Shown piece by piece: positions 17,469 to 24,942 of a DNA stretch of 64,000 bases (the stretch's first letter is position 1; each line of letters starts with the position of its first letter). The notes beneath the pieces are model-generated. The model saw only the letters and a program-made list of their open reading frames with translations, was not told the DNA's origin and searched no databases. Made by a program: the position numbers and the translations under genes. Source of the stretch: an uncultured Pelagibacteraceae bacterium (GTDB taxonomy: Bacteria > Pseudomonadota > Alphaproteobacteria > Pelagibacterales > Pelagibacteraceae); the NCBI GenBank assembly GCA_902602655.1, contig CACKRM010000002.1, forward strand, positions 41,361-105,360, written 5' to 3'.

Positions 17469-18269
17469 TCAATAATGTTTTGGTTGTTCACGTTTAATTC
17501 CTAAGCCAAATTTCTCAGGTGCATCAGCTGGAGGTGGCAAATTGTCCCTAGACCCATCAGCTTCAGCCAAGTTTTTTTGAAGGGCCGCACCTGGCTTATA
17601 AAACATATGAGCAAATTTTGACCAATAAACTCCTCCAAATAAAGTGAGGTTTGAAATTATAAATAAAATTAAAAAGAAAGTATCATCCCATCTGTTTAAG
17701 TTGAGAGATTGTAAAAACGACCAAATAAGTCCAAATGCAGAAGATGCTAAAAGAGCTAAAACAAACAAATCTGCTTTAATTATTCTGTACCATGGGTGAG
17801 CCTCTGCATAAACATCAACTCTTAAAAACAGCCAAAACCATAGGCCTCCTACACAAGTCATTATAGCCCCTAAGTGCCATAAAATAGGCCACACAATAGG
17901 TGTATCAGCACTTGATGATGAAAAACAAAAAATCATAATTACAGAAGCCGACCAAAAAAATATTGTTCCATACATTCCTAAAAGATGTGCAGCTCTTCTT
18001 TTCCCTGCTCCCAATTCCGAAGTTGTAAGAATATCCTGAGCTACAGTTTTAATTACTACAGAAGTTTTTTCTTTTGTAGATAATGTTTTTTTTGCAGATT
18101 TTTTTGCTTTTTTTGCGTTTTCAAAAAAATATTTTACGTTTTTTTTATGAATTATATCTACTAAAGTCCCTATAATAACTAATGTGATCATTAAAATTAC
18201 AAAAGATTGCATAAATATTGGGGCCACAGTTTTTGCCAATTCAGAAAATGGATTTAAGGTTATCATCAT
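17469..18269 (-). CDS. aprM: AprM-like membrane protein of the APS reductase operon
   Basis: This 266-residue protein has about five or six membrane helices, a lysine-rich cytoplasmic loop after helix 1 (KKAKKSAKKTLSTKEKT) and a polar, proline-containing C-terminus. It precedes aprB in the operon. In sulfur oxidisers and SAR11, a membrane protein called AprM accompanies aprBA and is proposed to be the anchor that passes electrons from sulfite oxidation to the quinone pool. Histidines that could bind heme or quinone occur in the membrane part (AAHLLGMYG, LWHLGAIM, FAHMFYKPG). The name is given from position and topology, not from a catalytic motif. Confidence 0.72.
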   Translation of the reverse strand: MMITLNPFSELAKTVAPIFMQSFVILMITLVIIGTLVDIIHKKNVKYFFENAKKAKKSAKKTLSTKEKTSVVIKTVAQDILTTSELGAGKRRAAHLLGMYGTIFFWSASVIMIFCFSSSSADTPIVWPILWHLGAIMTCVGGLWFWLFLRVDVYAEAHPWYRIIKADLFVLALLASSAFGLIWSFLQSLNLNRWDDTFFLILFIISNLTLFGGVYWSKFAHMFYKPGAALQKNLAEADGSRDNLPPPADAPEKFGLGIKREQPKHY

Positions 18270-18305
18270 TTAGTATTAATTAAGTTTTTTAATAATTTAA
18301 GCATT

Positions 18306-18333
18306 ATAGACGGTTTATTATTAAACCGTCTAT
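18306..18333 (-). terminator. Hairpin downstream of the CADD-like gene, upstream of aprM
   Basis: A perfect 12-bp stem, ATAGACGGTTTA pairing with TAAACCGTCTAT, with a 4-base loop. On the minus strand it lies 26 bases after the CADD-like stop codon and before aprM, so it probably ends the upstream transcript and separates it from the apr operon. The T tract after it is weak. Confidence 0.7.
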
Positions 18334-18358
18334 AGTTATATGCTCAAATTAAAAATGA

Positions 18359-19030
18359 TTAAGCAGCGATTTTTCTCACTAAATTGTGTTTTTCAGCGAT
18401 ACCTGATAAAAAATTCCACAAATACTTAGCAGTAGAGATAGCGGCTTTTTCAGCTTTTTTCTGCTCTTTTGCAGATAAACTGTCTAATAGTTTTTCACAA
18501 GCTTTTCTGTGATGTACGTCTGCAGCTTTATGTACTTCGAAAAACTCAAGTCCTTTTTTTGAACTTACTCCATAAAATCTTTTTAAACCTCTAATTTTAG
18601 TTTCTGCGATTTCTGGTACTTGTCTCTCGTAAGTATATAAAGAACCTAGACCTTCTGCATAAGAAGATCTACCGTTTTTAAAAAAGTTTTTAATTAGATT
18701 CTTAGTAAAGCTATATTGCTTTACATTTTCTATTTTCTTTTTATCTGCTCCCATAGCGATAGCAAAATTTTTCCACAACTTTGGGTGCTCTGCTCCTTTT
18801 TTTTCTTCATCTTGCAAATTTTCTAAAAGGATTTTTCTTTTTTCAATGTCATGACATATCGAGTGCGTAGCACTAATATATCTTGGAAAAGCTTTAACGT
18901 GATGAAAATATTGCTCGGCATAATCTTTAATAATTTCTCTGTTTAACTTTCCCTCATTCCAAGATTTATAAAATGGATGTTTTAATAAATGAAACTCGTC
19001 TAACTTTCGATTTAGTCTTTTTGAAAACAT
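18359..19030 (-). CDS. CADD-like TenA/PqqC-fold protein, candidate self-sacrificing pABA synthase
   Basis: This 223-residue protein looks like chlamydial CADD, a dimetal oxygenase-fold protein that makes p-aminobenzoate for folate from one of its own tyrosines. The six CADD metal ligands have counterparts with nearly the same spacing: E75, H82, E135, H167, D171 and H174. The proposed source tyrosines correspond to Y21 (HPFYKSW) and Y37, and the important lysine to K145 (ETKIRGL). The segment HVKAFPRYISATHS also matches the family. It has its own 113-base upstream region and a terminator. A TenA or PqqC role is less likely because no thi or pqq gene is near. folE lies 14 kb away in the same window. 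Confidence 0.78.
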   Translation of the reverse strand: MFSKRLNRKLDEFHLLKHPFYKSWNEGKLNREIIKDYAEQYFHHVKAFPRYISATHSICHDIEKRKILLENLQDEEKKGAEHPKLWKNFAIAMGADKKKIENVKQYSFTKNLIKNFFKNGRSSYAEGLGSLYTYERQVPEIAETKIRGLKRFYGVSSKKGLEFFEVHKAADVHHRKACEKLLDSLSAKEQKKAEKAAISTAKYLWNFLSGIAEKHNLVRKIAA

Positions 19031-19143
19031 AACTTCTCCTTTTCTTTTATTTTTTTTGTAATTAACAGTTTAAGTGAAAATAAATTAAAATTGAGTTAAA
19101 TGAAAGTGAAATTGTTAACAACGCACAACTTTAAATTGTATTT

Positions 19144-20373
19144 CTATGTTATGACCTGTGACCTTTCGAGCCTATTTTCGTCAATTGGTAAATGAACTAA
19201 AGTTGCGAATATGGATAATAAGATAGATATATACCAAGCGTAATCATACGATCCATGTAAATCATAAAAATATCCTCCTAAGTATGCTCCAAAAAAAGAA
19301 CCAATTTGATGACTAAAAAAAACTATTCCAAAGAGAGTGCTCAAGTACTTGGTGCCAAAGATTTGAGCAACAATACCATTAGTAGGAGGAACAGTTGACA
19401 ACCATAACATGCCAAAAGTAATTCCAAATAATATTGATGTTAAGTTTGAAATAGGTAAGAAAATAAATAAAGAAATAATTATAGCTCTAAAAAAATATAA
19501 TAAACTTAACAAAATTTTTTTACTGTATTTAGTTCCTAGATAACCCATTCCAAGCGTACCAATAATATTAAAAAATCCAATTAGAGCTAAAATAATTGGA
19601 GCTGACCAATCAGATAATCCTTTTTCTTGCATATATCCAGGAATATGAGTAGCGACTAATGTAATTTGAAAACCACAAACAAAGAACCCTGCAACAAGAA
19701 GTAAGTACCCCTTGTGTGAAAAAGCCTCTTTTATGGCTTCAAAAAATTTTTGATTATCATTGTTCTCTGAAATACTTGATTGAGTTTTTTGTTTCGGTAT
19801 TAGAAAAATTGAAGCTATTAAACCAAATAGTATAAAATAAAGATAATATAACAATGTATTTTCCCATCCAAATTCAATTAGACTAAATTTAGTAAATAAT
19901 GGAGTTAAAAAGTATCCGATCGATGCGGATGCTGTAACTATACCGGTTGCTAAAGTTCTTTGTTCATTTGAAAAATGTTTTCCTACTTCAGAAACAGGTA
20001 CGCTCATAGCTGTTGCCCCTAAAGCTGTACCAATTAATAAACCTAAACTAAGTTGAAAAAAAATTCCTGTATTAGGCCCTGAATAAAGAAAATAAATACC
20101 AAAGGCAAATATTATGAAACCTATAAAGACTGCCTTATTGCCCCCGAACTTGTCTGCAAGAATTCCAAATAATGGAGCGGTCAATCCCCACATAAACATT
20201 TGAATACCTATTGCTAAACCAAATTCTGTTCTTGATACTAATAACGCCTCTTCAAATACATTAAAAAAAAGTCCGAAAGTTTGCCTTAAGCCCATCGAGA
20301 CCAAAATTATAGAACAAGCAGATAAAAGAGCTATTAAAGCTATTCGGTTTTGAATAAATTTTTTTTCCATCAT
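19144..20373 (-). CDS. Major facilitator superfamily transporter
   Basis: This 409-residue protein has about 12 membrane helices. The motif between helices 2 and 3, GILADKFGGNKAVFIGF, is the MFS signature, and a related sequence (GYLGTKYSKKILLS) appears between helices 8 and 9. It resembles the monocarboxylate/oxalate-formate antiporter-like group (GLRQTFGLFFNVFEEALLVSRTEFG in part). Its ATG overlaps the 3' end of the PLP-enzyme gene by 4 bases, so the two are coupled and may share a substrate such as an amino acid or a thiol compound. The true substrate is unknown. Confidence 0.85.
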   Translation of the reverse strand: MMEKKFIQNRIALIALLSACSIILVSMGLRQTFGLFFNVFEEALLVSRTEFGLAIGIQMFMWGLTAPLFGILADKFGGNKAVFIGFIIFAFGIYFLYSGPNTGIFFQLSLGLLIGTALGATAMSVPVSEVGKHFSNEQRTLATGIVTASASIGYFLTPLFTKFSLIEFGWENTLLYYLYFILFGLIASIFLIPKQKTQSSISENNDNQKFFEAIKEAFSHKGYLLLVAGFFVCGFQITLVATHIPGYMQEKGLSDWSAPIILALIGFFNIIGTLGMGYLGTKYSKKILLSLLYFFRAIIISLFIFLPISNLTSILFGITFGMLWLSTVPPTNGIVAQIFGTKYLSTLFGIVFFSHQIGSFFGAYLGGYFYDLHGSYDYAWYISILLSIFATLVHLPIDENRLERSQVIT

Positions 20374-21548
20374 TTAATTTTTTTTATTGCATTTTTGAGA
20401 TCTGATATTAAGTCTTTATAATCTTCTAAGCCAATATGCAAACGTACAAGGTGTTCATTTTTCTTAAGTTTAAAAAAATTTCTCTTTCCAAGCTCAGTAG
20501 AGGTATTAAAAACTACTAAACTTTCAAAACCTCCCCAGCTGTACCCTATGCCAAATAGTTTTAAAGAATTAACGAATTTATATACTGAAGATTTCTTTTT
20601 TGAATTTATTATTATACCCAACAATCCTGAAGCTCCAGAATAATACTTTTTCCATAATTTATAATTTTTTGAATTTCTTTTATAAGGATATAAAATTTTA
20701 GTAATTTTTTTTTGGGTTGAAAGCCAACTAATTACTTTAAGCGTATTTTCATAATGTTTTTTAAGTCTTAAATCTAAAGTCCTTAAACCTCTAATAACCA
20801 AATATGCATCATCTGAAGATAAACGATACCCTGAAACATTGTTATACCACTTTACTTTATTAAAAGCTTTTTTACTCACTGCTAAAGTTCCTGCCATTAC
20901 ATCTGAATGGCCTGAGTAATATTTAGTCGCAGAAGTTATTGATAAATCAAATCCAATTTTAATTGGTTTCATAAAATAAGCAGTTCCCCATGTGTTGTCT
21001 ATTGCTGTGTAAATATTTCTTTTTTTTGCAAAATTAACTATCTTTTTTAAATCTTGAAATTCAAAAGTATTACTCCCAGGATTTTCAACATATATAAGTT
21101 TTGTTCTTTTATTAGTTTTTTTTTGTAAATCTCTCAAATCATTTGGATTGTACCAAACTGCTTTAACATTAAACTCTTTAAGTAATTGTGAAACTAGTTT
21201 TTGTGTTGGGCGATATACACAATCTGAAATTAGTATTTCATCTCCTGGTCTACAAATACTCATTATCGCAAGAGCTACTGAAGCAAAACCAGTTTGAGTT
21301 AAAAAAACGTGATGGGCCCCCTCTAATTCTTTAAGAATTTTTTGTAAAACAATAGTCGTTTGTGAGCCTTGTCGTCCATAATCGTAAAAGGCTACAGTTT
21401 TGTTTTTGTTGATTTTTTTCTGATGTTTTCTAAGTTCTTGTACTGACTTAAAAAAAATTGTTGAGGCTCTTACAACAGCAGGATTGGCTGATCTATTGAC
21501 TGTATCTTGACCTGCATGTTTTAAAAATGTGTTTGTGGACTTTTTCAT
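20370..21548 (-). CDS. metC: Cys/Met-metabolism PLP enzyme, cystathionine beta-lyase-like
   Basis: This 392-residue protein belongs to the Cys/Met metabolism PLP family. The PLP lysine is in SITSATKYYSGHSDVMAGT, and the cofactor-binding aspartate region is YTAIDNTWGTAYFMKP. VFLTQTGFASVALAIMSI covers the phosphate-binding part, and YGRQGSQTT near residue 58 matches the tetramer-contact tyrosine/arginine pair. MetC cleaves cystathionine to homocysteine, pyruvate and ammonia. It is coupled to the MFS transporter. Related family members (methionine gamma-lyase, sulfhydrylases) are hard to exclude by eye, so the gene symbol is provisional. Confidence 0.75.
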   Translation of the reverse strand: MKKSTNTFLKHAGQDTVNRSANPAVVRASTIFFKSVQELRKHQKKINKNKTVAFYDYGRQGSQTTIVLQKILKELEGAHHVFLTQTGFASVALAIMSICRPGDEILISDCVYRPTQKLVSQLLKEFNVKAVWYNPNDLRDLQKKTNKRTKLIYVENPGSNTFEFQDLKKIVNFAKKRNIYTAIDNTWGTAYFMKPIKIGFDLSITSATKYYSGHSDVMAGTLAVSKKAFNKVKWYNNVSGYRLSSDDAYLVIRGLRTLDLRLKKHYENTLKVISWLSTQKKITKILYPYKRNSKNYKLWKKYYSGASGLLGIIINSKKKSSVYKFVNSLKLFGIGYSWGGFESLVVFNTSTELGKRNFFKLKKNEHLVRLHIGLEDYKDLISDLKNAIKKIK

Positions 21549-21620
21549 AAAATAAGTATAATCAAATAATTATTCTGTATATATATATTTAACAAATAAG
21601 TGCAAAATAAGGAGACAAAA

Positions 21621-21704
21621 ATGGGTTACCCAAAGAAGCATCGAGGTAGAAGAAAAATTGGCTCAAAAAAAAGAAGAGCTAGAAAAAGAAACAAAAGAAA
21701 ATAG
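21621..21704 (+). CDS. 27-residue highly basic peptide, possible ribosomal small protein
   Basis: This ORF is too short for the ORF track. It begins ATG GGT TAC at 21621 and ends TAG at 21704. A strong Shine-Dalgarno (AAGGAG, 21609-21614) lies 6 bases upstream, better than that of most genes here. The peptide starts MGYPKKHRGRRKIG and about two thirds of its residues are lysine or arginine, with no acidic residue. This composition recalls tiny ribosomal proteins such as bTHX or bS22 rather than random translation. It lies between the divergent PLP-enzyme gene and a membrane-protein gene starting 21 bases downstream. Function is inferred from composition only. Confidence 0.65.
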   Translation: MGYPKKHRGRRKIGSKKRRARKRNKRK

Positions 21705-21725
21705 CCTTAAGTAAGAATTATATCT

Positions 21726-22421
21726 ATGAAAGAGATTGCACAAATCCGAAGGTTGAGTTTGTGGATTTTTCTTATTCCATTGTTAGCAATAAATTTATGT
21801 TTAATAATTTCGCAAAACCCTGAATTGCTCGAAAATACCATTTTCTCAGTTGATCAAATTGGACGATCTGGTTTTTCTATACCTTATCTTGATGGTAGTT
21901 TATCAATAAGTAGAGCCTCTAGAACATATCCTCAATATTTGATTTTTAAGCCTGCAATGTTTTTAACTGCTGCTCTTTTGTTTTTTTACTGGAAAAATAA
22001 TAATCAGTTAGTAAATAATCTTAATTCATCTAATTATAACTATAAATTTAAAACATTTGGAATTTTATCTGCGGTTTTTTTAGTAATTCACTCTATATTG
22101 CTTGGTGTAAAATTTGATATTCAAATTTATAAGCTTTTTAGAAGAGTTGTACTTTTGCTGTTTATTATATTTGAAATAATTGCTCAGGGAATTTTGGTTT
22201 ACCACTTTTATAAACTCAAACTTAAATTAGAAAAATTAATCTATAAAAAAGTTTTAACTTTAAAGATTATTTTGGTAATTATACTTTCCTCAGTAGGAAT
22301 TTTAAGTCTCCCTATTTTGGTAACTAAAGGGAACACACACTTCAAACATGCGTTAGAATGGAATTATTTTGTTGGTGTTGTAACATTTTATTTGTTTTCA
22401 AGGTTTTTTTGGAAGAAGTGA
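21726..22421 (+). CDS. Hypothetical membrane protein, 231 aa
   Basis: The protein has about six to seven hydrophobic helices (for example LWIFLIPLLAINLCLIIS, FKPAMFLTAALLFFYW, TFGILSAVFLVIHSILLG and LILVIILSSVGILSLPIL in part). Between helices 1 and 2 is a polar loop with FSVDQIGRSGFSIPYLDGSLSISR. I do not recognise a named family and see no catalytic motif. It follows the 27-residue basic peptide by 21 bases and could be cotranscribed with it. Its stop codon meets the 3' end of the minus-strand RNA candidate. Confidence 0.7.
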   Translation: MKEIAQIRRLSLWIFLIPLLAINLCLIISQNPELLENTIFSVDQIGRSGFSIPYLDGSLSISRASRTYPQYLIFKPAMFLTAALLFFYWKNNNQLVNNLNSSNYNYKFKTFGILSAVFLVIHSILLGVKFDIQIYKLFRRVVLLLFIIFEIIAQGILVYHFYKLKLKLEKLIYKKVLTLKIILVIILSSVGILSLPILVTKGNTHFKHALEWNYFVGVVTFYLFSRFFWKK

Positions 22422-22596
22422 AAAACTCACAGCTTCTATCCTTTTCAGGATAGAAACGTGAAGTTTTGGTTCGTCGTTGTAGGCGCTACCGCCGAACCTT
22501 CCCGATCAACCATTTTAGCGCTACTCAGTTGATCTTTCTGCCCTTTAAGCTTGAACCTCTCGGTTTTTCCTTAAATGGCCAGTTAAGAGTTGCCTC
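22421..22596 (-). ncRNA. Structured non-coding RNA candidate, about 175 nt, family not identified
   Basis: The gap between the membrane-protein gene and mnmA is clearly richer in G and C than its surroundings and full of hairpins. Read on the minus strand it begins TTAAGAG-GCAA-CTCTTAA and contains AACC-GAGA-GGTT, two stems closed by GNRA tetraloops; the plus-strand versions (TTGC, TCTC) are not special. Further stems are GATCAAC/GTTGATC, GGCG/CGCC inside GGTTC/GAACC, and a final TTCTATCC/GGATAGAA hairpin (22434-22455) followed by five Ts, like a terminator. A -35/-10 pair lies just upstream. Length fits 6S RNA, but I could not confirm that or any other family. Confidence 0.55.
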
Positions 22597-22600
22597 TTAA

Positions 22601-22629
22601 TTAATATGATTAAAACATAGTTAATCCAA
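22601..22629 (-). promoter_or_regulatory. Predicted promoter of the ncRNA candidate
   Basis: On the minus strand TTGGAT (22624-22629) and TATTAA (22601-22606) are separated by exactly 17 bases, the ideal spacing for a housekeeping sigma-factor promoter. Transcription would begin near 22594-22596, right at the first GNRA hairpin. AT-rich DNA makes chance matches common, so confidence is moderate. Confidence 0.45.
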
Positions 22630-22676
22630 TAATTAAATCACTATATAGTTGATTCTTTATAATTGAATATTGATTG

Positions 22677-23816
22677 TTAACTATGGGGATAATTTTTATT
22701 GAAAGTTTTTGATATCCAGCCTCCCCCTAAAACTTTATCCCCAACTGAATCTTTTTGATAAAAAACACAAGCTTGACCGGGTGAAATACCTGGTTCTCCA
22801 TTAATGATTTCTATTTTAGCAACATCTTCGTTATTTTTTAAATGAATTCTAGCTTTTAGTAATTTTCCTGTCGATCTGACCTTAACACAAATATCATTAT
22901 TAAAATCTTCTTTTGATCCTAGAATGTTTAAATTTTTTAATATTAAATTGTCAACTTTTAAAAATTCTTTTGGACCAACGGTAATTGTCCCTTTGTCAGC
23001 ATCAATTTTGATTACGTATAAAGGTTCTTTTTTGGCTATTCCTATTCCTTTTCTTTGACCAATAGTGAAGTTAATTACACCTTCGTGTTTTCCTAAAATT
23101 TTACCATTAATGTCTAAAATATCTCCTTCTTTAAAAGAACTAGGTCTAAATTTTTTTATAACAGAGCTATAATCTCCATTTGGAACAAAACAAATATCTT
23201 GGCTATCGGGTTTTTCTGCTACATTAAGTTTTAATTTTGAAGCCATTAATCTTGTTTCCTTTTTTTCAATATTTCCCAAAGGGAATCTTAAATATTCAAG
23301 TTGTTCTTGTGAAGTGTTAAACAAGAAGTAACTTTGATCTCTTGTAACATCTATTGCTCTATACATTTCAGCCTTTCCATTAGTTTTTTTTCGACTTACA
23401 TAATGTCCAGTGACTAAAGCATCAGCGCCTAAATCTTTTGCATACTTAAACAAATCTCTAAACTTCACTGTTTGATTACACTGTACACATGGGATAGGTG
23501 TTTCACCAGCAACATAACTATCAATGAAAGTGTCGATTACTTCAGTTTTAAATTTTTTTTGGTAATACAATATTTCATGTTTAATATTTAATTGTTCAGA
23601 AACTCTTTTAGCATCTAAAATATCTTGACCAGCACAACATTGCCTTCCATTTTGAGGTCCTTTTGTATCATTATATAACTTCAGTGTTATTCCGGTAATA
23701 TTATATCCTTCATTTTTCATCATTCCTGCAACAACAGAAGAGTCTACGCCTCCTGACATAGCCACAACGACTTTTGTCTCTTTTGGTGATTTTTTTATAC
23801 CCAGTGAATTAATCAT
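22677..23816 (-). CDS. mnmA: tRNA-specific 2-thiouridylase
   Basis: MnmA adds sulfur to uridine 34 of the glutamate, glutamine and lysine tRNAs, using sulfur passed from a desulfurase relay. The 379-residue protein has the PP-loop ATP-binding motif [17 protein letters not shown] at residues 17-33, the first catalytic cysteine in [11 protein letters not shown], the second in [12 protein letters not shown], and LVTGHYV and [11 protein letters not shown], all family hallmarks. Length is normal. It is monocistronic on the minus strand, with the RNA candidate downstream and a divergent DUF3553 gene upstream. Confidence 0.95.
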   Translation of the reverse strand: MINSLGIKKSPKETKVVVAMSGGVDSSVVAGMMKNEGYNITGITLKLYNDTKGPQNGRQCCAGQDILDAKRVSEQLNIKHEILYYQKKFKTEVIDTFIDSYVAGETPIPCVQCNQTVKFRDLFKYAKDLGADALVTGHYVSRKKTNGKAEMYRAIDVTRDQSYFLFNTSQEQLEYLRFPLGNIEKKETRLMASKLKLNVAEKPDSQDICFVPNGDYSSVIKKFRPSSFKEGDILDINGKILGKHEGVINFTIGQRKGIGIAKKEPLYVIKIDADKGTITVGPKEFLKVDNLILKNLNILGSKEDFNNDICVKVRSTGKLLKARIHLKNNEDVAKIEIINGEPGISPGQACVFYQKDSVGDKVLGGGWISKTFNKNYPHS

Positions 23817-23854
23817 CGACTATTATATAATACAAAAAATAAGGATTTTCCATT

Positions 23855-24034
23855 ATGCTTTTTGAATTTGAACCAGGTGATTTTGTAATAAATCCTAATA
23901 AGAAGGAGTGGGGAATAGGTCAAATACAATCTATAGTTAAAAATAAAATTACTGTAAATTTCGAGAATTCAGGAAAACAAGTTATAAATGCAAGTATAAT
24001 TAATTTAGAAAAAATCAACAAAAAAAATGAGTGA
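23855..24034 (+). CDS. DUF3553 small protein, 59 aa
   Basis: This ORF is not in the track. It starts at ATG 23855 and ends TGA 24034, overlapping the cysQ start by 8 bases, so translation is coupled. The protein begins MLFEFEPGDFVINP and continues WGIGQIQSIVKNKITVNFEN with GKQVIN, the small beta-barrel pattern of DUF3553 proteins in alphaproteobacteria, which looks like an SH3- or CarD-like fold. A possible role in nucleic-acid or RNA-polymerase binding is inferred from fold resemblance only. Confidence 0.75.
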   Translation: MLFEFEPGDFVINPNKKEWGIGQIQSIVKNKITVNFENSGKQVINASIINLEKINKKNE

Positions 24035-24806
24035 ATTAAATTTAAAAAGTATTGCTGAAGATTTGATAGAAACATTTAATGAAGCCTCTTTGGCATCTAT
24101 AGAGATATTTAAAAAAGGACTAAATATAAAAATTAAAGAAGATAATTCCCCAGTCAGTAATGGTGATATTAAAGTGAATGAGATAATAACAGAAAAGATA
24201 AAACTACTAACTCCTAGTATACCAATAATTTCAGAAGAAACGGTTAACCTAAATAAAAAAAATCAATTTAAAACTTTTTGGTTGATAGATCCAATTGATG
24301 GTACAAAAGATTATATTAGTGGGAAAGATGAGTATACTATAAATGCTGCTTTAATTATAAATTATGAACCAGCTTTAGGTTTAGTAAGCGCTCCAAGGAA
24401 GAAAAAATTATTTTATTCTTATGGTTTAGGAAAAAGCTACTTAATTAATGGGAGTAAAATAGAAAAGTTAAATTGTAGAAAAAAAACTCCAAAAAATGAA
24501 ATAATTGCTGTTACGAGTTCTTCAGGACCAGCTCAAGAAATTTTATCTGTCTTAAAAAAAAATGGTATGACTTCTTTTAAGGAAATGAGAAGTTCATATA
24601 AGTTTTGTGTAATAGCAAATGGTGAGTTTGATATTTATGCAGCAAAAGAAAGAGCGTATGAATGGGATTATGCTGCAGGACATGCTGTTGCTTTACATGC
24701 GGGAGCAGTAATTACAACTTTGGAAAATATGCCATTTAAATATGGAAAACCCAACTATAAAAATTTAAGCATATTAATTAAACGTGCAAATAATTTAAGT
24801 GATTAA
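24027..24806 (+). CDS. cysQ: 3'(2'),5'-bisphosphate nucleotidase, inositol-monophosphatase family
   Basis: CysQ hydrolyses 3'-phosphoadenosine 5'-phosphate (PAP) to AMP, clearing a by-product of sulfate activation. The 259-residue protein has the family's three metal motifs: EDNSPVSNGD with IISEETVN, then WLIDPIDGTKDYISG around residues 90-104, and EWDYAAGHAVALHAGA near 212-227. This CysQ-like layout distinguishes it from the HisN-type gene at 34803. It is coupled at its start to a DUF3553 protein and at its end to a 47-residue membrane peptide. PAP removal would fit a cell handling much APS/PAPS chemistry. Confidence 0.85.
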   Translation: MSELNLKSIAEDLIETFNEASLASIEIFKKGLNIKIKEDNSPVSNGDIKVNEIITEKIKLLTPSIPIISEETVNLNKKNQFKTFWLIDPIDGTKDYISGKDEYTINAALIINYEPALGLVSAPRKKKLFYSYGLGKSYLINGSKIEKLNCRKKTPKNEIIAVTSSSGPAQEILSVLKKNGMTSFKEMRSSYKFCVIANGEFDIYAAKERAYEWDYAAGHAVALHAGAVITTLENMPFKYGKPNYKNLSILIKRANNLSD

Positions 24807-24942
24807 AACTATTTTAATAATTATTACGAGTGTTGCTTTGTTTGGTTTAATTTTTTTTGTTATTGTAAAGAATAAGTTAAAAAAAAAATTAGATGAACTT
24901 GTAGAAAATGAAAAAAAAGATAAATCAGATAATTTTGATTAA
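24799..24942 (+). CDS. Small single-span membrane protein, 47 aa
   Basis: This ORF is not in the track. A GTG at 24799, inside the cysQ stop region, opens 47 codons to TAA at 24942. The product has one hydrophobic helix (ILIIITSVALFGLIFFVIV in part) followed by a charged tail rich in lysine, glutamate and aspartate ending DKSDNFD, a typical pattern for a small bitopic protein. The 8-base overlap with cysQ suggests coupling. Its end overlaps the convergent recX gene by 18 bases. Function unknown. Confidence 0.5.
   Translation: MIKTILIIITSVALFGLIFFVIVKNKLKKKLDELVENEKKDKSDNFD

Noticed and set aside
22421-22629. tRNA, tmRNA, SRP RNA or RNase P RNA at this GC-rich gap
   Set aside because: No tRNA T-arm or CCA end, no tmRNA tag ORF that I could find, no SRP tip sequence and no RNase P core motifs; kept only as an unidentified structured RNA.
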